NCBI GenBank assembly: GCA_035772405.1
Contig: JAYKKM010000048.1
Span: 868,501-932,500, forward strand
DNA: 64,000 bases
Source of the DNA: Chrysogorgia sp. JL179-B06
Lineage: Eukaryota > Cnidaria > Anthozoa > Scleralcyonacea > Chrysogorgiidae
Reading direction: 5' to 3'
Below are positions 9,661 to 22,800 of this stretch, piece after piece (the stretch's first letter is position 1; each line of letters starts with the position of its first letter). The position numbers were made by a program, and so were the translations under genes. Below the pieces are notes generated by a model, which saw only the letters and a list, made by a program, of their open reading frames with translations, ran no database searches and was not told the origin of the DNA.

Positions 9661-12600
9661 GAAATGTTGGAACGTTTGAACTCAGACAAGGCTCATGTTA
9701 AATATATCATTAGGAAAATCATTAATATTGCAATAAGGACGACATACTACGTTTTCTGTTCTAGAAACAAGGATTGGAAGTATCTTACTTTTTATATCAT
9801 ATATTTATGTAAATGTGTAGTGCAACATATAACCATTATAGTATATCAAGTAGCCAATTGTAAATTACCTTTAACAGTGAGATTTGCAGTTGTAAGTATA
9901 TAAAAAAATTCAATAAAGTTTTCATTATTATTATGAACCTGTTGGTATAAATAGCGTTGACTAAGGTACCCCGCTAAGCGTGTTAATTACCTGCATGTTT
10001 ATTAGATTAAACGTGAAAGAGAATTGCATGTTAAGTAGATTATAAAGGCGAGAAGTAACGTCGATATAACATGAACCACATGACAATGCACTTCAATTAA
10101 ACACTGCTCCCAAACTTCCTTCAATGCCCATGAAACAATGCTGGCTTCAATTTAAAGTTGGCAATGAGATCGTAATATATGTACAGGGGTAATGTATTAA
10201 AGAAATATAACATATAGTTTTGAATGTTTATATATATACTATGATATAAACTATGCCAAAAGTCTCACAGCATGGCCAAGTGTTTATTTATCACAGTATA
10301 TAAACATAAACAACATGATATATTTCTTTTCTCAAAAATGCATTGATAATTTATGAGAAAACACAAAGGAAAATCGTGTCATTACGTATGAAGATGAAAT
10401 TTTTGAACGACAAGATATATTACATTTCTTCTTGGTAGAACCCAAAGATTATGAATATGTAAAATCCCCGACTTCTCTCATAGTATTTTTTAAATAAAGA
10501 ATGGACGAAGGGCCTTTGCTTAAAACATTATCACCTCCTACACACCGATATTTCGGTAGTACACCAACCTTTTAAAGTATTCGATTTGTATTTCAACCGC
10601 CTTCCTATACCCAGCACAACACTTTTCACTGCAACTGTTGGTATTTCTGTTTGTATTTTGTTAGAGACAACGCATTGTCAAGAAGACAACACGTGCCTTA
10701 CAGCGGATTGTGTGAAGATTTCCGCAGGTATCTTTATGGATTTAGGCTTTGTTACATAGATGCTGTAATCATTCAGAGCTATGCATGGACTGAGATAATG
10801 AGTGAAGGTTACATATGTGTACAACCTGTAACCTTCTGATGACAAGTGAGATACTCTAACTATTGAGCTACATGGACTAAGATGATAGAGTGAAGGTTAC
10901 ATATGTGTACAACCTGTAACCTTCTAATGACCAGTGAGATGTTCTAACCATTGAGCTACATGGACTAAGATGGTAGAGTGAAGGTTACATATATGTGTAC
11001 AACCTGTAACCTTCTGATGACCAGTGAGATGCTCTAACTATTGAGCTACATGGACTAAGATGGTAGAGTGAAGGTTACATATGTGTACAGGTTGTACACA
11101 TATGTAACCTTCACTCTATCATCTTAGTCCATGTAGCTCAATGGTTAGAGCATCTCACTGGTCATCAGAAGGTTACAGGTTGTGTAACCTTCTGATGAAC
11201 AGTGAGATACTCTAACGATGATCTATTATATCTTACCTCTCAATCTTAAGAGATCATGCAAAGCGTAGACTGGACCACAAACCCTTGCAACGACTTTTAC
11301 AAATTTTCATGTGGCAAGTGGGAGGAAAGCCATGAAATTGATGACTCCAGAACATCATTAAGTCAGTTTGGTGAACTATCACAAGAAAACAATGACTTCG
11401 TGAGAACAAAGTTGGAAAATAAAGAGACGTTGAACAAGTATAAAAAGGTGTGTTATATATACATTTATATTTAATATTTATATATATATATATAATGTAC
11501 ATTGATGTTGTGAATGTGGGAGAGCTTGGAGTGGACAGATGATACATAGACGATCGTCAAGCTCAGATCATCAAGCTCAAATCTTCTCAAATCACGCGCC
11601 ACCCCCGCGTGCTTCCTCCCTAATTCCAATAGTTGTCAATGTCTATATTTTATATTCAGAATTCGGCCGTCTCCAAGGCATTATTAGACTACGTTTCGTG
11701 TCTGGAAGCGGAGAAAAGAGACGAAAGTTTGGGATTTCAACCACTCTACGATCTTATCAAGCAATACGGCTCGTGGAACATCACAGATCCGGGATGGCAG
11801 GACTCCAAGTGGGAGCTGATGAGTAACTTAGTTGATATTCATCGAAATCTTTCAGTCATGCCGCTGTTTTCACCAGTAATTGGAGAAGATTTAAAGAATT
11901 CCTCAAATAACATTATCAAGGTAACTTTTAGTTATAAAATAAATGTATACACTCATGAGATATCTAAAAAGGTTGGCGTACTGCCGAAATAGCGTGTAAG
12001 TAGTTTAACGTTTCGAGAGTTTGATGTTTCACTCTCTGATGAAGGGCCTTCGCTCAACGCTATTTCGGCAGTACACCAACCTTTTTAGATATTTGATTTG
12101 TATTTCTACACTGCCTACGCAGCACAACACGTTTTATAATGTACACTGCTGTAGTGAATGTGGGAGAACTTGGAGTAGATAGACAATACATAGACGATCG
12201 TCAAGCTAAATCCTCAGAAAATGTTTCTCAGTCCCAGACAGGAATCGAACCTGTAACCTTCTGATTGCCAGTGAGACGCTCTAACCATTGAGCTACCGAG
12301 ACTCAGATGGAGAGCGAAGGTTACAATGATGTACTGGTTCGATTAATATATGTACGCCTATGCGGCAGTCACTATATATACGACAAGTTTCTATCACAAA
12401 TCCTCAATCAAGACCCTAAGAACAGACACATTGAGTCCTTAGAAAATTGCGGTTCCATTCTCTTCAGACGTTCTTTGAGTTTTTCAAAGCTTGAATAGTG
12501 AGGAAACTATACATTTATCTTTATAGATTTTCCCCTCAAATACATGGTATAAACTTAGAGATATGTATGTGAGAAATATTTCATTCTATAACAAGGTAGG

Positions 12601-13516
12601 AACTAGACTACTATTTACGTATGGTATCCCAACCATCCTCTTATATCCACCCACGAACCCATCTATCATCCATCCATCCACCAGTCCATCCAAACACCAA
12701 TCCACCCATCAAAACACCCAACCACCCAACCAACAATCCATCCATATATCCACATTCATTCATTCATTCATCCAACCAACCAACCAATTAAAGTGTTTAT
12801 GAAACGAAAATTGAGATGACTTTTTCATTGATTTATTTGAAAGAACTCCTCAAATGATAAAGAATGGCGTTTGTAGTTCTTCCATACCTTATCTCATTCA
12901 TCCAACCATCCAACCAACAAACCATCCATCCAACCCATCCATCCAACCCATCCATCCTATCAATCAATCCAACTAACCAACCATTCACTGTACGTATTCG
13001 CTCATCCATCCCTTCTCACCCTGTAGTTGCGAACTTCTTACAAGACCTTAATTCTGTCTGTCATCACAAAACTGGCCAACACCACCAAGGATAACCCAGA
13101 TATGCTACGACAAATGGAGGGCATCTATAACATTGAACGACGTCTTGCTCAGGTATAGTGTACCAAAAATAGTTTTAATCTCACTGTGTTTGCCATAACA
13201 CAAGTTACTTCATCGAATTGAACTTGCCACACTCATCAGGTGAATAATTATAGCGTAACAGTGTGACAGAATATATACAAGGAAGCATAATTAAATAGAT
13301 TGGATCATGTTACATGGTTTAATAAGTATTTCTTTCGATGTCGACATGCGGAAATGAGTTCGTTACGTTTATTGAGGGAGCTTAGTTCCGGGTGGTAGAT
13401 GATAATGAATTTTTCGGAGAGGCATAAGTTACAGCGCTCTGCTTATGCATTGAGCACTCTATCTGTATGATTTTGTATGCGCTAGTTTATGTCTTAACGA
13501 CAGTCTCTATCGCTAA

Positions 13517-13588
<72 letters not shown>

Positions 13589-13752
13589 TGAGCACTATGG
13601 TTTGGTTTTGAGCAGTTTGAGCACTATGGCATGGTTTTTGATGTCCCACATTCGTGTGGCATCAAGGGTGACTGTAAATAGCAGTTACCTTCATCCTGCT
13701 CATCAGCACTACACTGATGAGGCCCAAAAGGCCGAAACGGTACCGTCTGTAG

Positions 13753-13808
<56 letters not shown>

Positions 13809-16800
13809 CGAACAAAAGGCCAGAATTTCTTCAAGGTTCCACGGTTAAAATACAACATCAAATAAGGAACACTTAAAAATCTTTATTTACGTTTCGGGGC
13901 AAGCCCCTTCTTCAGAATAATAAAAAAGAATATATATATTTGATATTAGAGAGGATTTAATATTGTCAAATACATATATGGAAAAAGTGACTGCCCCAAC
14001 CGGGAATCGAACCCTGGTATCCGAATCAACGTTTCGGCGCTCTAACCTTTGAGCTATTGAGACACCGTCAGAATCGCCATCAACAGGCAGACATCTCATC
14101 TTACCATAATGTGGAGCTCTAAGGCCTCTCGAGCGCACTTCCCAAAGTAGCGAAGCAAACCTAATTAGTATTTCGTAAGAAATACACAAAGGAAAACCAC
14201 GCCCCGTATCCGTATTACTCACCTCTCGCTAAGGAATTGGTGTTTATGTTTCGCTTTTCTTCTGATAGATTTCGATGCCACCAGAACAAGCTAGGAAAAA
14301 GGAAGAGAATTATAAAAAGGTTACGATAAAAGAACTCCAGGAATACACTGGTAAAACGGTTAGTTTAAAGTGCCCATAACCTCAAAACTTTTTATTGTCT
14401 TATTTGGAAGAACTTTTAAAATGATAAAGTAACTTCTTTTGAAGATTTTGAAGATTCGCTTTCTTTTTTAGATATATCAGTTTGTTTGATATGCAAATAT
14501 CTGGAATTTCGTCACACATGCATAATGACTTATCAGAGAATGTTATATATATAGCAAAGTGAAAAGGTGGTAAACTGCCAAGAATTTAGTGACGAGATAC
14601 TGACGTTTCGAGCGGAGCCCTTCATCAGAGTAAGATGGTCTTACTCTGATGAAGGGCTCCGCTCGAAACGTCAGTATCTCGTCACTAAATTCTTGGCAGT
14701 TTACCACCTTTTCACTTTGCTATATATTCAAAACACTGTCTACGCAGCACTCTACAATGTTATATATATTTGTCTTCATGAAATGAAAACACTAAAGTGT
14801 GAATAACACGTGTGTGCGTTTCTCCCACAACACCAAACTTCTTGAGTTTAAAGGATTTCGTTCGAGAATGAAAGAGATATACACGTTTCTCCGATAAGTC
14901 ATTATGCATGTGTGACGAAATTCCAGACATTTGCATATCAAACAAACTGATATATCTCAAAAAGAAAGCAAAGAAACGAAAATCTTCAAAAGAAGTTACT
15001 TTATCATTTTAAAAGTTCTTCCAAACAAGACAATAAAACATTTTGAGGTTATGGGCACTTTAACATCACGGTTTAAGAAACAACGGAATGAAAGAAATAT
15101 AAATAAATTTCTGAGGCAGTCCTTTCCAACATCCCTTGCTCTATATCCTTAGAACTTATTTAAAACACAAATATTGTATTTCGTGTTTAGTTTAATTGGC
15201 TGGATTACTTTCAAAGATTATTTCGTGACGTTAATGTGGATATAACAGAGCAAAGTTATGTGGGACTTACGGAAATGGATTACTTTCGTAATATGTCGAG
15301 TGTTATAGAAAGTACAAATGATGTGTAGGTATTACAAAGGTTTGTATGAGCAGTATGGGGTAGGAGGAGTGATGTGACAGTGAGCTGAGGAAGGTGAGGT
15401 GGGTAAGGTGAGGTGAGGTGGATGGATGAGGTGAGATAACGTGAGGTGAGGAAGGTAAGGTGAGGTGGACGGATGAAGTGAGATAAGGTGAGACGCGGAT
15501 GAGGTGAGATAAGGTGAGGAAGGTAAGGTGGGTAAGGTGAGGTGGGTAAGGTGGGTAAGGTGAGGTGGGTAAGGTGAGGTGGGTAAGGTGAGGTGGGTAA
15601 GGTGAGGTGGGTAAGGTGAGGTGGGTAAGGTGAGGAAGGTGAGGTGGGTAAGGTGAGGTGGGTAAGGTGAGGAAGGTGAGGTGGGTAAGGTGAGGAAGGT
15701 GAGGTGGGTAAGGTGAGGAGGTGAGGTGGGTAAGGTAAGATAAGGTGAGGTGAGGTGGGTAAGGTGAGGAAGGTGAGGTGGGTGAGGTGAGGAAGGTGAG
15801 GTGAGGTGGGTAAGGTGAGGAAGGTGAGGTGGGTAAGGTGAGGAAGGTGAGGTGGGTAAGGTAAGATAAGGTGAGGTGGGTAAGGTGAGGAAGGTAAGGT
15901 GGGTAAGGTGAGGTGGGTGAGGTGGGTAAGGTGAGGAAGGTGAGGTGGGTAAGGTGAGATAAAGTGAGGTGGGTAAGGTGAGATAAGGTGAGGTGGGTAA
16001 GCTGAGGTGGGTAAGATGGGATGGGTGAGCAAAGTGTCGGTAAACGAAGAATGAGGTGGGAGACATATGTATTCCTTTTAAATGAACATTGAACTGTTCC
16101 AACTGTAGAGACCTTGGAAACTATGTTATATGGACTGTCGTTTGTGGTATGAAAACATTCCTTAGTAAAACTCTTCAAGATGATTTCCAAGACTATTACG
16201 AGATCTTGATAGGAAAACGACTAAAACATCCTCGTTGGAAAACTTGTCTTCAGTTAACACAAAATTACTTGGGATTGCCGTTAAGTATGTTATACTTAAA
16301 CGAAAAGTTTGGCAAAAGTCAAATAAAACAGGTATGATATTTATAATTAACCCGGCACATGACGTCACGGGTCATTTGGCAGAAGAACCCTAATTATTTT
16401 TAATTTAATTTAACTTAATTTTATCTTAAAAAATACCAAAAAAGAAACCTAACATAGATTGCACTATACAGTATTATTATTACATTGAGTCGGCATTGTT
16501 GTTGGTCAATTCCCCCGCTAAAGCCGCGTTAATCCCGGCATGTCCGCGGGTCTGGGGGTGCGGGAGATTCCACTGACTACTGCATAAGTCAGTGTCAATG
16601 TCCTTTAAAACTAGTAAGATGTTTTTTTTCTTTCTGAGGTTGAAGAAATGGTGACAGGAATTCGAGAGGTTTTTGTTGAAAATCTTCGGAGTATCAGTTG
16701 GATGGACGAAGAAACAAAGAAAGCAGCTATTAAAAAGGTTAACAATAGTTTCACGTCTTCATAATATAAGAATTATAAAATAACTTTGGGATTTTTTTTA

Positions 16801-19800
16801 AAAAGGTATTTTTTTAAAAAGGTATTTTCCAATGGATTATTTTTACTTAAACAATATTTTAATACAGAATATTAGTTCTGAATATTTTCCATTCAAAAAA
16901 ATATCAAATAAATATCAAATAATCAAATTCGTTTCATGGGGCACTTTAACAATGACTTAAAATATCCTCCTCACTCATCTTTCGTGTTGTTCTCTTCTTC
17001 TTCTTCTTCTTCTTCTTCTTCTTCTTCTTCTTCTTCTTCTTCTTCTTCTTCTTCTTCTTCTTCTTCTTCTTCTTCTTCTTCTCTTCTTCTTCTTCTTCTT
17101 CTTCTTCTTCTTCTTCTTCTTCTTCTTCTTCTTCTTCTTCTTCTTCTTCTTCTTCTTCTTCTTCTTCTTCTTCTTCTTCTTCTTCTTCTTCTTCTTCTTC
17201 TTCTTCTTCTTCTTCTTCTTCTTCTTCTTCTTCTTCTTCTTCTTCTTCTTCTTCTTCTTCTTCTTCTTCTTCTTCTTCTTCTTCTTCTTCTTCTTCTTCT
17301 TCTCTTCTTCTTCTTCTTCTTCTTCTTCTTCTTCTTCTTCTTCTTCTTCTTCTTCTTCTTCTTCTTCTTCTTCTTCTTCTTCTTCTTCTTCTTCTTCTTC
17401 TTCTTCTTCTTCTTCTTCTTCTTCTTCTTTCTTCTTCTTCTCTTCTTCTTCTTCTTCTTCTTCTTCTTCTTCTTCTTCTTCTTCTTCTTCTTCTTCTTCT
17501 TCTTCTTCTTCTTCTTTCTTCTTCTTTCTTCTTCTTCTTCTTCTTCTTCTTCTTCTTCTTCTTCTTCTTCTTCTTCTTCTTCTTCTTCTTCTTCTTCTTC
17601 TTCTTCTTTCTTCTTCTTCTTCTTCTTCTTCTTCTTCTTCTTCTTCTTCTTCTTCTTCTTCTTCTTCTTCTTCTTCTTCTTCTTCTTCTTCTTCTTCTTC
17701 TTCTTCTTCTTCTTCTTCTTCTTCTTCTTCTTCTTCTTCTTCTTCTTCTTCTTCTTCTTCTTCTTCTTCTTCTTCTTCTTCTTTCTTCTTCTTCTTCTTC
17801 TTCTTCTTCTTCTTCTTCTTCTTCTTCTTCTTCTTCTTCTTCTTCTTCTTCTTCTTCTTCTTCTTCTTCTTCTTCTTCTTCTTCTTCTTCTTCTTCTTCT
17901 TCTTCTTCTTCTTCTTCTTCTTCTTCTTCTTCTTCTTCTTCTTCTTCTTCTTCTTCTTCTTCTTCTTCTTCTTCTTCTTCTTCTTCTTTCTTCTTTCTTC
18001 TTCTTCTTCTTCTTCTTCTTCTTCTTCTTCTTCTTCTTCTTCTTCTTCTTCTTCTTCTTCTCCTTCTTCTTCTTCTTCTTCTTCTTCTTCTTCTTCTTCT
18101 TCTTCTTCTTCTTCTTCTTCTTCTTCTTCTTCTTCTTCTTCTTCTTCTTCTTCTTCTTCTTCTTCATCTTCTTCTTCTTCTTCTTCTTTCTTCTTCTTCT
18201 TCTTCTTCTTCTTCTTCTTCTTCTTCTTCTTCTTCTTCTTTCTTCTTCTTCTTCTTCTTCTTCTTCTTCTTCTTCTTCTTCTTCTTCTTCTTCTTCTTCT
18301 TCTTTCTTCTTCTTCTTCTTCTTCTTCTTCATCTTCTTCATCTTCTTCTTCTTCTTCTTCTTCTTCTTCTTCTTCTTCTTCTTCTTCTTCTTCTTCTTCT
18401 TCTTCTTCTTCTTCTTCTTCTTCTTCTTCTTCTTCTTCTTCTTCTTCTTCTTCTTCTTCTTCTTCTTCTTCTTCTTCTTCTTCTTCTTCTTCTTCTTCTT
18501 TCTTCTTCTTCTTCTTCTTCTTCTTCTTCTTCTTCTTCTTCTTCTTCTTCTTCTTCTTCTTCTTCTTCTTCTTCTTCTTTCTTCTTCTTCTTCTTCTTCT
18601 TCTTCTTCTTCTTCTTCTTCTTCTTCTTCTTCTTCTTCTTCTTCTTCTTCTTCTTCTTCTTCTTCTTCTTCTTCTTCTTTCTTCTTCTTCTTCTTCTTCT
18701 TCTTCTTCTTCTTTCTTCTTCTTCTTCTTCTTCTTCTTCTTCTTCTTCTTCTTCTTCTTCTTCTTCTTCTTCTTCTTCTTCTTCTTCTTCTTCTTCTTTC
18801 TTCTTCTTCTTCTTCTTCTTCTTCTTCTTCTTCTTCTTCTTCTTCTTCTTCTTCTTCTTCTTCTTCTTTCTTCTTCTTCTTCTTCTTCTTCTTCTTCTTC
18901 TTCTTCTTCTTCTTCTTCTTCTTCTTCTTCTTCTTCTTCTTCTTTCTTCTTCTTCTTCTTCTTCTTTCTTCTTCTTCTTCTTCTTCTTCTTCTTCTTCTT
19001 CTTCTTCTTCTTCTTCTTCTTCTTCTTCTTCTTCTTCTTCTTCTTCTTCTTCTTCTTCTTCTTCTTCTTCTTCTTCTTCTTCTTCTTCTTCTTCTTCTTC
19101 TTCTTCTTCTTCTTCTTCTTCTTCTTCTTCTTCTTCTTCTTCTTCTTCTTCTTCTTCTTCTTCTTCTTCTTCTTCTTCTTCTTCTCTTCTTCTTCTTCTT
19201 CTTCTTCTTCTTCTTCTTCTTCTTCTTCTTCTTCTTCTTCTTCTTCTTCTTCTTCTTTCTTCTTCTTCTTCTTCTTCTTCTTCTTCTTCTTCTTCTTCTT
19301 CTTCTTCTTCTTCTTCTTCTTCTTCTTTTCTTCTTCTTCTTCTTCTTCTTCTCTTCTTCTTCTTCTTCTTCTTCTTCTTCTTCTTCTTCTTCTTCTTCTT
19401 CTTCTTCTTCTTCTTCTTCTTCTTCTTCTTCTTCTTCTTCTTCTTCTTCTTCTTCTTCTTCTTCTTCTTCTTCTTCTTCTTCTTCTTCTTCTTCTTCTTC
19501 TTCTTCTTCTTCTTCTTCTTCTTCTTCTTCTTCTTCTTCTTCTTCTTCTTCTTCTTCTTCTTCTTCTTCTTCTTCTTCTTCTTCTTCTTCTTCTTCTTCT
19601 TCTTCTTCTTCTTCTTCTTCTTCTTCTTCTTCTTCTTCTTCTTCTTCTTCTTCTTCTTCTTCTTCTTCTTCTTCTTCTTCTTCTTCTTCTTCTTCTTCTT
19701 CTTCTTCTTCTTCTTCTTCTTCTTCTTCTTCTTCTTCTTCTTCTTCTTCTTCTTCTTCTTCTTTCTTCTTCTTCTTCTTCTTCTTCTTCTTCTTCTTCTT

Positions 19801-22800
19801 CTTCTTCTTCTTCTTCTTCTTCTTCTTCTTCTTCTTCTTCTTCTTCTTCTTCTTCTTCTTCTTCTTTCTTCTTCTTCTTCTTCTTTCTTCTTCTTCTTCT
19901 TCTTCTTCTTCTTCTTCTTCTTCTTCTTCTTCTTCTTCTTCTTCTTCTTCTTCTTCTTCTTCTTCTTCTTCTTCTTCTTCTTCTTCTTCTTCTTCTTCTT
20001 CTTCTTCTTCTTCTTCTTCTTCTTCTTCTTCTTCTTCTTCTTCTTCTTCTTCTTCTTCTTCTTCTTCTTCTTCTTCTTCTTCTTCTTCTTCTTCTTCTTC
20101 TTCTTCTTCTTCTTTCTTCTTCTTCTTCTTTCTTCTTCTTCTTCTTCTTCTTCTTCTTCTTCTTCTTCTTCTTCTTCTTCTTCTTCTTCTTCTTCTTCTT
20201 CTTCTTGAGTCATCCTATTCCTAAAGGTGTCGGTGAGGCATTCACGAAGTTAAAATATCCTCCTAACTCATCTTTCGTGTTGCTCACTTCTTCTTCTTCT
20301 TGAGTCATCCTATTCCTTCAGGTGTCGGTGAGGCATTCACGAAGTTAGTACGCCAATACTTGCAGTCTTGCATTGCATTTATTAAATCTTTTCCTGAAAG
20401 ACCCCTGTCCTTTTCTAATATTGATTTGATGGTAACGTATGGGAGACCTACACGTTGTTTCGCGTCTGGAGTCCAAAGTAGTAGCTTGCCAACTACTTCA
20501 TTGGTGACGAAAGACGTGACCTGCGCAAGAGCTAATCAACGGCGTTTTACAACCTGAGAAATACGAGGCAGGTTTCCAGAGAAATTTGTTGGAATGATGT
20601 TCTCTCCAGGAGATGTTGTACACTGTATATGTAGCACTCTGGTGTATGTACCATCAAATTTCTCGCAGCGTGCTACGTTTAGCGTCCACTATATCTGAAC
20701 CATAGAGTAAGATCGTTTCGATTGATGCCTGAAAGACTTTGGTCTTAGTTTCTTTCTCGATAGGCGCCTTCCACACTTTTTGAAGAGAGTGTATGGCGCC
20801 ACAAGCCTGTCCGATTCTGGTGTTCATATCATGCTCGGATTCCGTATATCCACCAACTGTTAATAGAATATTTTGTTGCTAATGGACTATTTTTCGCAAT
20901 TTATATTTTATTTTATATTATATTATACTATATTATACTATATTATATTATATTATATTATATTATATTATATTATATTACATTATGTGCTTTACATATG
21001 ATGTTTCTTTGGACACTTAGGCGAGAAGTATAAAAGAAAATATAGGTTATCCAAAGATTCTTCTTGATCAAGAAAAGTTCAACAAGAAATACGAAAAAGT
21101 AAGTATAAATTACTATATCGATGATCTGAGATTATAACGTCGCTTCTCATTGGCTGCCATGCGAGCGCGGGAATTACCAGCCGAAATTTTCATCTTCATG
21201 GAGTTTTTGCTGTCAAAGTTACCGGATGTGATGTCACAAGAAGTAACAAAAGAAAGCTGGTTTGGAATGCCTGCCACAAAATGCCTCTTGTGACATCACA
21301 TCCGATAACTTTAACAGCAACAAAGTCCATGAAGATGAAATTTTCGGCTGACAATATATATTATGATTTTGCTCAGGAAGATCCAAATATTGCGAATATG
21401 TAAAATCCCCAAATGTGAAATAGGCACATTAAATAAGACAACGTTAATTTTCCTTTCAGGCACTTTAAACTTCCACACACTATTTCTGCGACCAACTTTT
21501 TAGAGTATTCAATTCATGTATTTCTATACTGTCTACGGAGCTCCATACTTCTATATCGCTAATTTGTTAATATATTTGTTCATTTCTATAGCTTGAAATA
21601 GATGAGAAAGATTATTTCGGGAACAACATGAGAAAAAGAAAGTTCCAAGCGAAGGAAAATTTAGAAAAGATTTTAAAGCCAGTTGATAAGAGCGAGTAAG
21701 ACTTATTAAACTACCGTGAAAGACTGGGACTAGTTCAGTTTTTTTATCTTTAAATAGTCCGTTATAAATACATGTATTTGTTTTGAAACTATTTGAAAGT
21801 TTTTATTATTTCTCAAAGGACATTGGCAACAAAAATTAAGTTTGTCTAATATGAAAGAACTCGTAAAATGATAGAGTAACACCTTTTCCGTATTTTACTT
21901 CATTTTTGAAATATTTCAGTTTGTTTGATATGTAAATGAAATGGTCTCTGACGTCGGGTGCAGGGTAGAGAATTTTTACACATTAAAAAATGTCTTATAT
22001 CTCAGTGATTGCTAACGTTTACAACGTTCATTATCACGAGGAGTTATTATACGCACATTTTCAAGTAAATTTGTGGAACAAACTTGTAGATGTAACTAAT
22101 TTTTTAATGAGTGAAAATTCTCTACCCTGCACATGACGTCAGAGACCATCGCATTTACATATCAAACAAAATGAAATATTTCAAAAACGAAGTAAAATAC
22201 GGAAAAGTTGTAAAAGGTGTTACTCTATCATTTTACGAGTTCTTTCATATTAGACAAACTTAATTTTTGTTGCCAATGTTCCTATAACGTCAAAAAATGT
22301 ATTGTCTTATTTAGAAGAACTTTTTAAATGATAAAGAAAATTCTTTTGAAATTTGAATTCTTTTGAATTCTTTTGAAAGCTTCTTCGCTTTGTTTTTGAA
22401 ATATTTAAGTTTGTTTGATATGCAAATGTCTGGAATTTCGTTACACATGCATGACTTACCGGAGAAGTTTGTGTATCTCTTCATTCTCAAACAAAATCCT
22501 TTAAAATCAAGAAGTTTGGTGTTGTGGGAGAAACACGCACACGTGTTATTCACACTTTAGTGTTTTTATTTCATGAACGCAAAGAGATATAACATTCTCT
22601 GATAAATCATTGTGGCTGTGTGACGTAAATTCCAGACATTTGTATATCAAACAAACTGATATATCTCAAAAAGAAAGCGAAGAAACGAAAATCTTCAAAA
22701 GAAGTTACTTTATCATTTTAAAAGTTCTTCCAAATAAAACAATACATTTTTTGACGTTATAGGCACTTATCATGAAGAGTATACCTGTAAACATTATCAT

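Noticed and set aside
15280..16190. Three overlapping long His/Pro/Thr/Leu frames on minus
   Set aside because: All three frames are open because the GGTGAGGTGGGTAAG unit lacks stops; the region is an intron of the M13 gene.
16936..20213. Open frames of more than 1,000 codons on both strands (Ser/Leu/Phe and Glu/Lys/Arg runs)
   Set aside because: They exist only because TTC/GAA repeats contain no stop codon in any phase. The tract is an intronic microsatellite.
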